From Candidatus Palauibacter rhopaloidicola (lineage in GTDB: Bacteria > Gemmatimonadota > Gemmatimonadetes > Palauibacterales > Palauibacteraceae), in the NCBI GenBank assembly GCA_026914155.1, contig JAPPGH010000015.1:1-55879 (forward strand): a stretch of DNA of 55,879 nucleotides. The letters are read 5' to 3'. Both the position numbers and the translations under genes were made by a program. Below the pieces are notes generated by a model that searched no databases, had not been told where the DNA came from, and worked only from the letters and a program-made list of their open reading frames with translations. This document shows positions 43,173 through 51,389 of the stretch, one piece after another; within the stretch, counting starts at the first letter, position 1, and each line of letters opens with the position of its first letter.

Positions 43173-44168
43173 TCAGTCGATGCGCCGATGCGTCGTCTCG
43201 ATGACGGTGCCGTCGGTGCGGGGCGGTGACAGGTAGACGTACGCGTCCCTGTCCAGCCGCGTGATCGGCTCCTCGCCCTCCACCCCGATCCAGTGCGGCT
43301 CGATGGACAGGACCCGCGGCCCCACGACGAACATCGAGTCGACGATGCTGTAGGTGCCCCCGCTCGCCCAGAAGACCGGTTCGTTGCGATCGTTCCAGAT
43401 CTGCGCATAACGGGTCGAGACACGTGCCGCGGGAGCCATGCGCCCCAGCTCGCCGGGAGTGACGACCGGCCGACCCTTCTTCATCCAGACGTATGTCCAG
43501 TGGGTGTCCGTGACGTGGAACCAGGCCGTGCGGTGCTGCCACACCTCATCCACCTCCCCGGTCGCCAGATTGCGCGTGGAGGTGATCTGCCAATTGCCCC
43601 GCAGATCCGCCGGATCGATGTCTCCCTGACGCGTTACGGCCAGCTCGCCCATCGTGTCGAGACGGCGGTGCGTGTATTCCTGCACCGCCTCGCCGTCGGC
43701 GGGCACCGTGTGGTAGGCGTAGGCGGTGTCGTTGACGTAGACGACCTTCTCCAGGCCGCCCATCTGGACCTGGTAGGGCTCGATGGACACCACGTTCGTG
43801 TAGCCCATCGTGTCGCCGTCGAGCCACCACTCGCCGCCGCTGCCCCAAAAGCGCCACTCGCCCTCGTCGTCGAGCATCTTGGCCCGGTTCTCGGCGTGCC
43901 GGGCCTCGGGCGTGAGTGCCGCGAACTCGGCCGGGGTCGTGCCTTCGCGGCCGGCGTCCATCCAGACGTAGGTCCAGTGCGAGTCCGTGTAGTGGGTCCA
44001 GATGGTGCGGTAGTTCGCGATCGAGTCGACTTCGCCGGTCTCCAGGTTCCTGACCGTCATGATCTGCCAGACGCCGTGGAGCTTGGCCTTGTCGATGGCG
44101 GCCTCGTCGGGCGCGGGTGTGCAGGCGGTGGCCAGCAAAAGAAGGGCGGTGATGCTATGCCGAGTCAT
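43173..44168 (-). CDS. Lipoprotein with two copies of a WxxTYVWM domain
   Basis: The 331-residue protein has a lipobox (LLLLATAC, about Cys16) and two tandem homologous halves, about residues 30-165 and 190-331. Each half contains, in order, 'G.WQI...RNL.TGEVD', 'T.SHWTYVWM' or 'TDTHWTYVWM', 'T..E...L.PEAR', 'FW.SGG', 'VLSIEP' and 'T.HRR.D'. The overall pattern resembles lipocalin-like beta-barrels that bind small hydrophobic molecules, but I do not recognise a named family. It lies 15 bases downstream of the Tat-exported aldo/keto-reductase-like gene on the same strand, so the two are probably cotranscribed. Confidence 0.75.
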   Translation of the reverse strand: MTRHSITALLLLATACTPAPDEAAIDKAKLHGVWQIMTVRNLETGEVDSIANYRTIWTHYTDSHWTYVWMDAGREGTTPAEFAALTPEARHAENRAKMLDDEGEWRFWGSGGEWWLDGDTMGYTNVVSIEPYQVQMGGLEKVVYVNDTAYAYHTVPADGEAVQEYTHRRLDTMGELAVTRQGDIDPADLRGNWQITSTRNLATGEVDEVWQHRTAWFHVTDTHWTYVWMKKGRPVVTPGELGRMAPAARVSTRYAQIWNDRNEPVFWASGGTYSIVDSMFVVGPRVLSIEPHWIGVEGEEPITRLDRDAYVYLSPPRTDGTVIETTHRRID

Positions 44169-44183
44169 TAAATGCCTCCCTCT

Positions 44184-45122
44184 TCAAAAGTCCCGAGCCA
44201 GCTCCCGCATGCGCCGCTTCGTCACCTCGTCCGGCAGGCGGCCGAACCCTGCCCCGACGTTGTCCGCCATGTGCTCGGGATTGGTCGTCTCGGTGAGCAC
44301 GCACGTGACGGCGGGGTGCGCGAGGATGTATTTCAGCGAGAACTGCGCCCAGGTCGCACAGTCGAACTCGAACGCCCACTCGGGCAGCGTACGTCCGCTC
44401 ACGCGCCCGAAGTAGCTGCCATTCATGAAGGGGCGATTGATCAGGACGGCCATCCCCAGGTCCTGCGCGAGGGGCAGCAGCCGATCCTCCGCGCCCGGCT
44501 CCATCACCGAGTAGTTGATCTGCACGAAGTCGAGGGGATGCGACCTCATGACCGCCTCGAACGCGTCGTGCTGGCGGTTGTTCGACACCGTGACGCCGAT
44601 GTAGCGCGCCGCGCCCGACTCCTTCCACCGGAGCACGTTGGGCCAGTGCACGTCCAGGTCGCGCATGCTCTCGACCTGGAGCAGATCCAGCGTCGGACGC
44701 CCGACGAGCCGCTGGTTCTGCTTCATCTGCGCAATACCAGCCGCTTCCCCGTCCGTGTTGATCTTCGTGGCGACGAATAGGCGGTCGCTGAACTCGGGCG
44801 CGGTCAGGACCTGGCCGAACTCGGCATCGATCTCCGGCGTGCGCGGCGAGGTGTCGACGACCCGGCCGCCGTGTTCGAGGAGCACCCGGATCACGGCCGC
44901 GACGGGCTCGGTGCCTTCGGCAGGGATCTCCAGCACGGGTTTCGAGGAGCCGAAGCCCACGATGGGCAGCGTTTCGCCGGTGCCGGGGATGGGACGGGTG
45001 GGGAGGGGGACCTGGGGCCGTGGCCCACTCCCCTGCACCGTACGCGGCGTGGCCAGGGCCGCTCCAAGTCCCGCCATGCGCAGGAGGAAGTCGCGACGTG
45101 TCGTATCACCCGGGACCGTCAT
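44184..45122 (-). CDS. Tat-exported aldo/keto reductase-like protein with altered catalytic residues
   Basis: The 312-residue protein has a twin-arginine signal (TTRRDFLLRMAGLGAAL) and a TIM-barrel like the aldo/keto reductases. VVDTSPRTPEIDAEFG holds the catalytic aspartate, but the tyrosine normally found five residues on (as in 'DTSPMYG') is absent. The lysine is present in VATKIN. The histidine usually found in 'QVHN' is replaced in LLQVES. The cofactor region (GVTVSN, VLTETTNP) is retained. With two of four catalytic residues missing it may bind rather than reduce substrate, or use a different chemistry. It is probably cotranscribed with the lipoprotein gene downstream. Confidence 0.82.
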   Translation of the reverse strand: MTVPGDTTRRDFLLRMAGLGAALATPRTVQGSGPRPQVPLPTRPIPGTGETLPIVGFGSSKPVLEIPAEGTEPVAAVIRVLLEHGGRVVDTSPRTPEIDAEFGQVLTAPEFSDRLFVATKINTDGEAAGIAQMKQNQRLVGRPTLDLLQVESMRDLDVHWPNVLRWKESGAARYIGVTVSNNRQHDAFEAVMRSHPLDFVQINYSVMEPGAEDRLLPLAQDLGMAVLINRPFMNGSYFGRVSGRTLPEWAFEFDCATWAQFSLKYILAHPAVTCVLTETTNPEHMADNVGAGFGRLPDEVTKRRMRELARDF

Positions 45123-45171
45123 GATACCTTCCTTCGATCAGCCCGCCTCGCCAACCGGAGCGGGCGCCTGC

Positions 45172-45276
45172 ATGGTCAGCCAGCAAGACCGCTGGCGGGG
45201 ATTGAGAATGTTGTTCAAGAAGCCCGGCGGCAAGTTGTCCGGCAAGGGTATCACGATGGAAACGGCGACATGCTGA
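45172..45276 (+). CDS. Possible 34-codon leader ORF overlapping the methyltransferase start
   Basis: A short frame opens with MVSQQDRWRGLRMLFKKPGG and ends METATC, its stop codon lying seven bases inside the methyltransferase gene. GGAG is 11 bases upstream. The peptide is basic and matches nothing I know. The overlap (ATGCTGA) would couple translation to the next gene, but chance cannot be excluded at this length. Confidence 0.22.
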   Translation: MVSQQDRWRGLRMLFKKPGGKLSGKGITMETATC

Positions 45277-46115
45277 CCCGGCCCGCCTGCCGGAGTGTCG
45301 AGTTTGCCGAAACGTTCAAGGACCCGAGCGTGGTGGCTGCCTATCGGCACAGACCACCGCACCCGCCCGGCACGTTTGATCTCCTCAAGCGACTGATCGT
45401 GGACCGTCCGGGTTCGCTGCTTGACGCTGGCACAGGGCTCGGGGACCTCGCCCGCAAACTCGCGCCGGATTGTGAGCGGGTGGACGCGGTCGACTTCTCC
45501 GAGGGCATGATCGAGACGGCCCGTTCACTCCCAGGGGGCGATGACCGACGCATACGCTGGCTCTGCGCGTCCATCGAAGAGGCTGACCTGGCCGGGCCCT
45601 ATGCGCTCATCACAGCGGCAGACAGCCTGAGCTGGTTCGACCTGGATGTCGTCATCCCGAAGTTCGCCGGGCTGCTTACCCGGAACGGTGTCCTCGCCGT
45701 AGTCGATCGCAGCGCGCAGGCGGGATTGCGAGAGGACGACATCATCCCCCGCTACTCGCTGAACCGTGACTATGTGGGCTGGGACCCGGTGACGGCGCTC
45801 GAGGAAGCGGGCCTCTTCGAGCGTCTCGGCCAGGAGTGCACGGGTCCGGTTCCGTGGACGCCGACGATAGAAGAGTACATCGAGCGACGACACTCGCAGA
45901 ACGGCTTTTCCAGGGATCGAATGTCGCGTCGACAGGCCGCCGAATTCGACGCCGCGATAAGGGCAAGGATCGCTGAGCAGGTCAAGGAGGGGTCGGTGAG
46001 GATGGAGGAGGGACGGTTGCTGGGAGAGCTCGCGGGCTCGGTTGTATGGGGGAGGCCCGTCCCAAGATTGCGCGCGACATCCGAGCGCGGGATCTTGGGA
46101 CCCACTCGACAGTGA
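45270..46115 (+). CDS. Class I SAM-dependent methyltransferase
   Basis: The 281-residue protein has a Rossmann methyltransferase fold. Motif I reads LLDAGTGLGDLARKL (about 50-64), the acidic residue after strand 2 is in VDAVDFSEGM, and IRWLCASIEEADL and LITAADSLSWFD follow as motifs II and III. The pattern is like ubiquinone/menaquinone-type and other small-molecule methyltransferases, but the substrate is unknown. The gene is not preceded by a strong ribosome-binding site, and a small upstream frame overlaps its start. It ends 15 bases before the propeller gene. Confidence 0.85.
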   Translation: MLTRPACRSVEFAETFKDPSVVAAYRHRPPHPPGTFDLLKRLIVDRPGSLLDAGTGLGDLARKLAPDCERVDAVDFSEGMIETARSLPGGDDRRIRWLCASIEEADLAGPYALITAADSLSWFDLDVVIPKFAGLLTRNGVLAVVDRSAQAGLREDDIIPRYSLNRDYVGWDPVTALEEAGLFERLGQECTGPVPWTPTIEEYIERRHSQNGFSRDRMSRRQAAEFDAAIRARIAEQVKEGSVRMEEGRLLGELAGSVVWGRPVPRLRATSERGILGPTRQ

Positions 46116-46130
46116 CACAGGAGAATCGCC

Positions 46131-48605
46131 ATGAAGTTCCGAGCCAGAACGATCGTCGTCAGCGCAGTCCTCATCCTCAGTGGAGTCGGGCAGTCGAGCG
46201 ACGGATCCCGGGGTGGCATCGCGTCGCTCGGCCAGGTCGCACCATTGACCGCCCAGTCCCGTTCCCCCGGCCTCGAGACCACCTGGGCCGCCGCCGGCTT
46301 CGGAGCCGCGATCGCCATCGGCGATGGCGAGATCTTCGTGGGGCGCACGGGTGGCGGGATCGCCGGTGCGATCTATCCCTCGCCCGGCAGCATCTATGTT
46401 TTCGAGCGCAATGACGATGGGTGGGAGTTCGCCTACATCATCACCGACGACGATGTCGAGATCGGCGATGAGTTCGGGGCCGCGCTAGCGGTCGATGGCG
46501 ATCGGTTGCTGGTGGGATCACCGGGGCGGGCCGAGGGCGTCGGTGGAGCCTACATCTTCGAGCGCGGTAGCGATGGCGCGTGGGCGCAGACGGTCGAGTT
46601 GGTGCCTCCAGCCGATGGGGAAACCCGGGGCGCAGGAGCCTCCGTCGCACTGTCCGGCGACGCCGTCTACCTCGGGGCGCCATCGGAGGTGGGCCCCGGC
46701 GCGGTTCTGCGGTTTGACGTGGACGGCGGGTTCGCCACGGTTCTCCCCTCCCCCGTGGTCTCCACCATCGACCGTTTTGGCGCGTCCCTTTCCCTGACTG
46801 GCGACCTCCTCTTCGTCGGTGCGCCCGGAACCCGCGGCGATCGTGGCGTGGCCTACGCCTTCCACGCCGGTTTTCCGGCCGCTGGCCCTTCGCCCACCGC
46901 GATTCTGGCGCTCCCCGACGGCCTCGGCGGCGACGCCTTTGGCACGAGCCTCGCCGCCTCGGGCACTTCCGTGCTCATGGGGGCGCCTGGCGCGGACGAA
47001 GGAGCGGGCGCAGCTCTCCTCTTCACCCGCAGCGACGACGGCGAATGGGATGCGACCGTCCGTCTCTCCTTCCCCGAGTCAGGACCGGCAGGGTACGGCT
47101 CGGCGGTGGCCCTCGACGGCCGCAGCGCCTGGGTCGGTGCGAGCGGCGTGGGCCAGGGCGCGGGCGGTGCGCAGGTCTTCCGGGTCGCGGAGGCGGGCGG
47201 GCCGGGTGCCATTACCCTCGATCCCCAATCCACCATCCCGGCCCCCGGATTCTCCCGCGGCGCTCTCTTTGGCTCGCATGTTGCTCTGCGTGACGACGTG
47301 GCCGTGGTTGCCGCCTCGAACGCCGACATGCGGCTGGGCGCGGCTGTCGTGTTCGAGCGCCGGGACGGCGGCTGGGCCGAGAGCTCAACCCTCCGGGAGT
47401 CCACTCGAACACTCACAGCAGTGACCGGCGAGGAGACCCCCTGCACCGACGGCGCCACCGGGCCCTTCGACTGCTCGCAGGTCGACCTGGTCGCGTTCGT
47501 GCCGCTGGCGTCGCTGGGAGCCGATCCGGGCACGATCCTCAACGACATCTGGGGCTGGACCGACCCCGTGACCGGCACGGACTGGGCGCTGGTCGGGCGC
47601 TCGGACGCCACGGCCTTCGTCGACGTCAGCGACCCCGCCAATCCTCGGTACGCCGGCGAGCTGCCGCTGACCGAGGGCGCCACCGAAAACCTCTGGCGCG
47701 ATATCAAGGTGTACGCGGACCACGCGTTCATCGTCGCGGACGGCGCAGGGGCACACGGCGTGCAGATCTTCGACCTCACGCAGCTTCGGGACGCCGCCGG
47801 CCCGCCGGTGACCTTCGCCGAGACCGCGCGCTACGACGGCATAGCCAGCGCCCACAACATCGTCATCAACGAGGAGACGGGGATGGCGTACGCGGTCGGC
47901 AGCAGCATGGGCGGCCAGACCTGCGGCGGCGGCCTGCACATGATCGACGTGCGCGCGCCCGCAGAGCCCGTCTTCCTGGGCTGCTTCTCCGACGCCGCCA
48001 CCGGACGCCAGCGCACCGGCTACTCCCACGACGCCCAGTGCGTCATCTACCGGGGTCCCGACGAGGACTACCAGGGCCGCGAGATCTGCTTCGGCGCCAA
48101 CGAGACCGCGCTAAGCATCGCCGACGTGACCGACCGCGACAACCCCGTCGCCATCGCCCGCGGCGAGTACCCCAACGTCGCCTACGCGCACCAGGGCTGG
48201 CTGACCGAGGACCACCGCCATTTCTTCATGGGAGACGAGGCCGACGAAGCGCAGGGCGGCGTCGACCGCACCCGCACCCTCATCTGGGACGTGGCCGACC
48301 TGGACGACCCCCTCCTGCTCAAGGAGCACTTCGCCGAGACCGGAACGATCGACCACAACCAGTACGTGCGGGGCAACCGTCTGTACCAGGCGAATCTGAT
48401 GAGTGGATTGAGGGTGCTCGACATCAGCGATGTCGAGAACCCGATCGAGATCGGCTTCTTCGACACGGTGCCGGACGATGCGGGACTCCCCGCGTTCGGC
48501 GGGGCCTGGAGCAATTACCCGTTCTTCGAGAGCGGCGTGGTGGTGGTGTCGAGCTGGAGCGAGGGGCTGTTCGTGTTGAGGCCGCGGGGGAGGCCGGTAA
48601 GTTGA
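46131..48605 (+). CDS. Large secreted FG-GAP/LVIVD protein, choice-of-anchor B type
   Basis: The 824-residue protein has a signal peptide, then FG-GAP-like repeats (about 50-420; 'FGAALAVDGDRLLVGSPG' type units) and a C-terminal region (about 440-820) with LVIVD-type repeats, such as ATAFVDVSDPANPRYAGELP, THDAQC-like YSHDAQCVIYRGPDEDYQG, DVADLDDP and GLRVLDISDVENPIEIGFFD. This C-terminal block is typical of choice-of-anchor B proteins found in Gemmatimonadota, Bacteroidota and others. It is probably surface-exposed or extracellular; the role is unknown. The stop codon is followed 71 bases later by the potassium channel gene. Confidence 0.88.
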   Translation: MKFRARTIVVSAVLILSGVGQSSDGSRGGIASLGQVAPLTAQSRSPGLETTWAAAGFGAAIAIGDGEIFVGRTGGGIAGAIYPSPGSIYVFERNDDGWEFAYIITDDDVEIGDEFGAALAVDGDRLLVGSPGRAEGVGGAYIFERGSDGAWAQTVELVPPADGETRGAGASVALSGDAVYLGAPSEVGPGAVLRFDVDGGFATVLPSPVVSTIDRFGASLSLTGDLLFVGAPGTRGDRGVAYAFHAGFPAAGPSPTAILALPDGLGGDAFGTSLAASGTSVLMGAPGADEGAGAALLFTRSDDGEWDATVRLSFPESGPAGYGSAVALDGRSAWVGASGVGQGAGGAQVFRVAEAGGPGAITLDPQSTIPAPGFSRGALFGSHVALRDDVAVVAASNADMRLGAAVVFERRDGGWAESSTLRESTRTLTAVTGEETPCTDGATGPFDCSQVDLVAFVPLASLGADPGTILNDIWGWTDPVTGTDWALVGRSDATAFVDVSDPANPRYAGELPLTEGATENLWRDIKVYADHAFIVADGAGAHGVQIFDLTQLRDAAGPPVTFAETARYDGIASAHNIVINEETGMAYAVGSSMGGQTCGGGLHMIDVRAPAEPVFLGCFSDAATGRQRTGYSHDAQCVIYRGPDEDYQGREICFGANETALSIADVTDRDNPVAIARGEYPNVAYAHQGWLTEDHRHFFMGDEADEAQGGVDRTRTLIWDVADLDDPLLLKEHFAETGTIDHNQYVRGNRLYQANLMSGLRVLDISDVENPIEIGFFDTVPDDAGLPAFGGAWSNYPFFESGVVVVSSWSEGLFVLRPRGRPVS

Positions 48606-48675
48606 GGGAAACCGCCATGACACGGTCCTTGAAGGGCGACACGCTGGCCAGCACAACCCCCACGGAGGCCGGCCC

Positions 48676-49437
48676 TTGACCCTCCAGGACATCGTCCAGC
48701 GGTCGGACACGGCCGCAGGCCGCCGATTCGACAGGACCGTCCTGCTGCTGATCATCGCGTCCGTCGTGCCGATGTCCCTGTCGACGGTCACCAGCTTCTC
48801 ACAGATGTGGCTGGCGGTGTTCGCGGTGGCCGAGTACGTCATCATCGTCCTCTTCACGATCGAGTACGTGCTCCGGATCGTGACGGCCGAACGTAAGCGG
48901 GCGTACGTCCTCAGCTTCTACGGCCTCATCGACCTGGTGGCGCTGCTGTCGTTCTACGTGACCCTGTTCTGGGGGGGCATGCTGGACCTCCGGGCCTTCC
49001 GCGCCCTCCGCCTGCTGCGCGTGTTCCGCACGTTCGAGTTCGCCCGCTACGCCAAGGCGACCGTGCGCATCGGCCGGGCCCTGAAGTATGCGCGCGACGA
49101 GGCGGCGGTCTTTCTGTTCGCGACCCTGGTCCTGTTGTACATCGCCGCGATGGGCATATACCACTTCGAATCCGAGGTCCAGCCGGAGAAGTTCGATACC
49201 GTCTTCCACAGTCTTTGGTGGGCCGTCGTCACGCTCACGACCGTGGGCTACGGCGACACCTATCCGATCACGGTGGGCGGCAGGATCTGGACGTTCGTGA
49301 TACTGCTGCTGGGGATGGGCATCGTGGCGGTGCCAGCGGGACTGATCGCAACCGGCCTGTCACGGGCGATCGAAGAAGAGCGCAGGGCGGCGCGCGGGGG
49401 CGAGGAGGAGAAAGAGCGTACGCCGGAAGGAGCTTGA
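48676..49437 (+). CDS. Voltage-gated potassium channel (ion transport protein)
   Basis: The 253-residue protein is a six-segment channel subunit. S4 carries regularly spaced arginines (LRAFRALRLLRVFRTFEFARYAK, about 105-127), and the pore has the potassium selectivity filter TTVGYGD at 188-194, followed by S6 (VILLLGMGIVAVPAGLIATG). An acidic coiled-coil-like tail of about 25 residues completes it. Four subunits would form a channel regulating membrane potential. A TTG start is chosen because GGAGG lies seven bases upstream. Confidence 0.93.
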   Translation: MTLQDIVQRSDTAAGRRFDRTVLLLIIASVVPMSLSTVTSFSQMWLAVFAVAEYVIIVLFTIEYVLRIVTAERKRAYVLSFYGLIDLVALLSFYVTLFWGGMLDLRAFRALRLLRVFRTFEFARYAKATVRIGRALKYARDEAAVFLFATLVLLYIAAMGIYHFESEVQPEKFDTVFHSLWWAVVTLTTVGYGDTYPITVGGRIWTFVILLLGMGIVAVPAGLIATGLSRAIEEERRAARGGEEEKERTPEGA

Positions 49438-49497
49438 GGGGGATGAGGGCGGAGACTTGGGCGGCGGCGGCGACTGTCGCACCAACGGCAGGCCGAA

Positions 49498-49869
49498 CTA
49501 TGCCGTCGCAAGCTCGTACTCGCGAACCAGCACTTCAGCCGGAAGGTTCCATTCCGCAGTCAACGCCCGGATCATGGCCAGGGAAAGAGGGCGCCTGCGA
49601 CGAAGAATCTCCGACGCATGCGACTGGGACCCGATCAGCGCTGCAAGGTCCTTTTGCCGCAGTCCGCGAGCCTCCATCACGTGGCTGATCGCCGAGATCG
49701 GGTCTGGAGCGTCGATGGCCCAATGCTCGGATTCGTACCTTTCGACCAGGGTCACCAGCACCTCCAGCCTATCGGACTCTACCGTACCCGGGGCGACGCC
49801 CATCAGTCGGTCAATTTCGGCCAGCGCCGCGTCGTAGTCGATCTCGTTTCTGATGGGCTTGATTGTCAT
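49498..49869 (-). CDS. higA: HigA-type antitoxin (COG5499 class), orphan
   Basis: The 123-residue protein starts MTIKPIRNEIDYDAALAEIDRL and has APGTVESDRLEVLVTLVERYE, DPISAISHVMEARGLRQKDLAALIGS (helix-turn-helix about 70-92) and RRRPLSLAMIRAL, all typical of HigA partners of the second HigB family. It is unrelated in sequence to the HigA at 36677. HigA antitoxins bind DNA through the helix-turn-helix and inhibit HigB. GGGGGAA precedes the ATG. Upstream, at 49882-49944, only the last codons of a HigB toxin remain. The gene is convergent with the potassium channel and divergent from the propeller lipoprotein. Confidence 0.92.
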   Translation of the reverse strand: MTIKPIRNEIDYDAALAEIDRLMGVAPGTVESDRLEVLVTLVERYESEHWAIDAPDPISAISHVMEARGLRQKDLAALIGSQSHASEILRRRRPLSLAMIRALTAEWNLPAEVLVREYELATA

Positions 49870-49881
49870 CTTGGATTCCCC

Positions 49882-49944
49882 CTACACCTGAGACGCGTCT
49901 ACCCGATCGTATTCCGCGTGCGTTCCCACGAATCGCACGAAGCC
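49882..49944 (-). pseudogene. higB: 3' stub of a deleted HigB toxin gene (COG4680 class)
   Basis: On the minus strand, the codons read FVRFVGTHAEYDRVDASQV followed by a TAG, ending 12 bases before higA. This is the C-terminus of the HigB family that pairs with this HigA type (usual ending 'RFVGTHAEYDKIDA..V'). The codons just upstream (PGWLV and before) have no toxin features, so about 70-75 of the normal 95 codons are missing. The intergenic region to the next gene is only about 125 bases, too short for an intact toxin. Confidence 0.85.
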
Positions 49945-50068
49945 CAAGCTAACCAACCACCCCGGTTTCGTTATGGCCCGGGGCTGCAGACAACCAGGTG
50001 AGAAAGGCCGATGTCCAAGAGGCAGACACGTTGGTCGTAACTGCCCAACCACATTAGCCGGAGGCAAG

Positions 50069-51250
50069 ATGACCCACCGCGTTTCTTCGCTCACAGCCGT
50101 ATCGGCCGTCTTCTTCGGCTGCGCACCCGCGGGTGACTCCTCGCAAACCGCGGTCGTTCGCGACAGCGCCGGCGTCATGGTCGCGGAGAATCCGCCCGGA
50201 GCCGCAGGCCACGAATGGGCCCTTGAGCAACCTGCCGTGCTGGAGATCGGCCGAGGCGAAGGCCAGGGCCCCGGCTCGGACCTCTTTGGCGCCATCGCGC
50301 ACGCCATCCGGCTGTCGAACGGGCACATCGCCGTGGCGGACAGGCACGCACAGGAGGTCCGCGTCTTTGACGATGCCGGGGGTCACGTGCTCACCTTCGG
50401 GCGTCCTGGTGAAGGCCCCGGCGAGTTCACGACGCTCTGGTCGATTGCCGAACTGGGCGGCGATACCATCGCGGCAATCGACCCGCTCGGCGGGCGCGTC
50501 TCCCTGTTCAGTTCGGCAGGCGTGTTCGGCCGATCGTTCCCGATTCCGCGGCTTCCCGGCGCGTCCGCCCCCAATGTGGTCGGCTGGCTGGCCGACGGCA
50601 CCCTGCTCATCGAGAGCCTCACCAGGTCGCCGTCCCGGGACATGCGCGCCCAATCGACCCACTTCCTGTACGCGGTCGATCGCAGCGGCGAGATCCTGGA
50701 AACGCTCGGCGAGCTTCCGGGCAGCCCTCTGGGCCGAAACGGCCTTCCCCTGGGCTTCGCGTCCCGGGCGGAATTCGCAGCGGGCGGGAACCTGGCCTGG
50801 GTGGGACAATCCGGGCGCTTCGAACTGGTGGCACATGACCGGACCGGGGCCGTCCGGCGGATCGTGCGTCTGGACCGGGCGCCCCCGGCCGTGACGCAGC
50901 CGGAGATCGACGAGGCCCAGGCCGCGGTCGAGAGGAGCCTCCAGGGCGCGTCGGGTCCCGCGGTGGAGAGGATTCTCGCGACCGAGTACGCGAGCCACCA
51001 CCCGGTCCACGGCACTATCCTCGCCGACAAGGCCGGCAACCTGTGGGTGGAACGGTACCGCAGCCACCTGCTCGCGGATCCGGGCCCGCAGGAATGGGAC
51101 ATCTTCGACGGCGAGGGCCGGCTCGTGGGCCACCTGGCGACCCCGAGCGATTTCGAGATCACCGACATTGGCGCGGATTTCGTGCTCGGGTTCCATACGG
51201 ACGAGCTGGGCGTGCAGACGGTGCGGATGTATCGACTGGTCCGCGAGTAG
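50069..51250 (+). CDS. Six-bladed beta-propeller lipoprotein, GEGPGE family (copy 4)
   Basis: The 393-residue protein starts at an ATG four bases after GGAGG. Its signal peptide ends in a lipobox (VFFGC, about Cys18). Blades include GHIAVADRHAQEVRVFDDAGG and the shared motif FGRPGEGPGEFTTLW at about 110-125. Residues 270-340 (RLDRAPPAVTQPEIDEAQAAV) form a helical insertion between blades also seen, more loosely, in copies 1 and 2 ('AERDSVL', 'SERIRQELV'). Function is unknown. The neighbouring M28 peptidase on the same strand starts 140 bases downstream. Confidence 0.82.
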   Translation: MTHRVSSLTAVSAVFFGCAPAGDSSQTAVVRDSAGVMVAENPPGAAGHEWALEQPAVLEIGRGEGQGPGSDLFGAIAHAIRLSNGHIAVADRHAQEVRVFDDAGGHVLTFGRPGEGPGEFTTLWSIAELGGDTIAAIDPLGGRVSLFSSAGVFGRSFPIPRLPGASAPNVVGWLADGTLLIESLTRSPSRDMRAQSTHFLYAVDRSGEILETLGELPGSPLGRNGLPLGFASRAEFAAGGNLAWVGQSGRFELVAHDRTGAVRRIVRLDRAPPAVTQPEIDEAQAAVERSLQGASGPAVERILATEYASHHPVHGTILADKAGNLWVERYRSHLLADPGPQEWDIFDGEGRLVGHLATPSDFEITDIGADFVLGFHTDELGVQTVRMYRLVRE

Positions 51251-51338
51251 CCGGGTAACCGTGGGACGCCTCGTCCTGGTCGGGCAACCTCAATTAGGTT
51301 AGGGGACCCTTATTGTGATTCGTCAATGTAAACTTTGA

Positions 51339-51353
51339 TTTCCATAATGGAAA
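51339..51353. promoter_or_regulatory. AT-rich palindrome upstream of the M28 peptidase gene
   Basis: TTTCCAT, A, ATGGAAA is a perfect 7+1+7 inverted repeat in an unusually AT-rich stretch (about 51295-51365) ahead of the ATG at 51390. It looks like a regulatory site, although no clearly spaced -35/-10 pair could be fixed around it. Confidence 0.45.
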
Positions 51354-51389
51354 GCATAGTTGACAATTCGACTCCACCACGAGGCCCCC

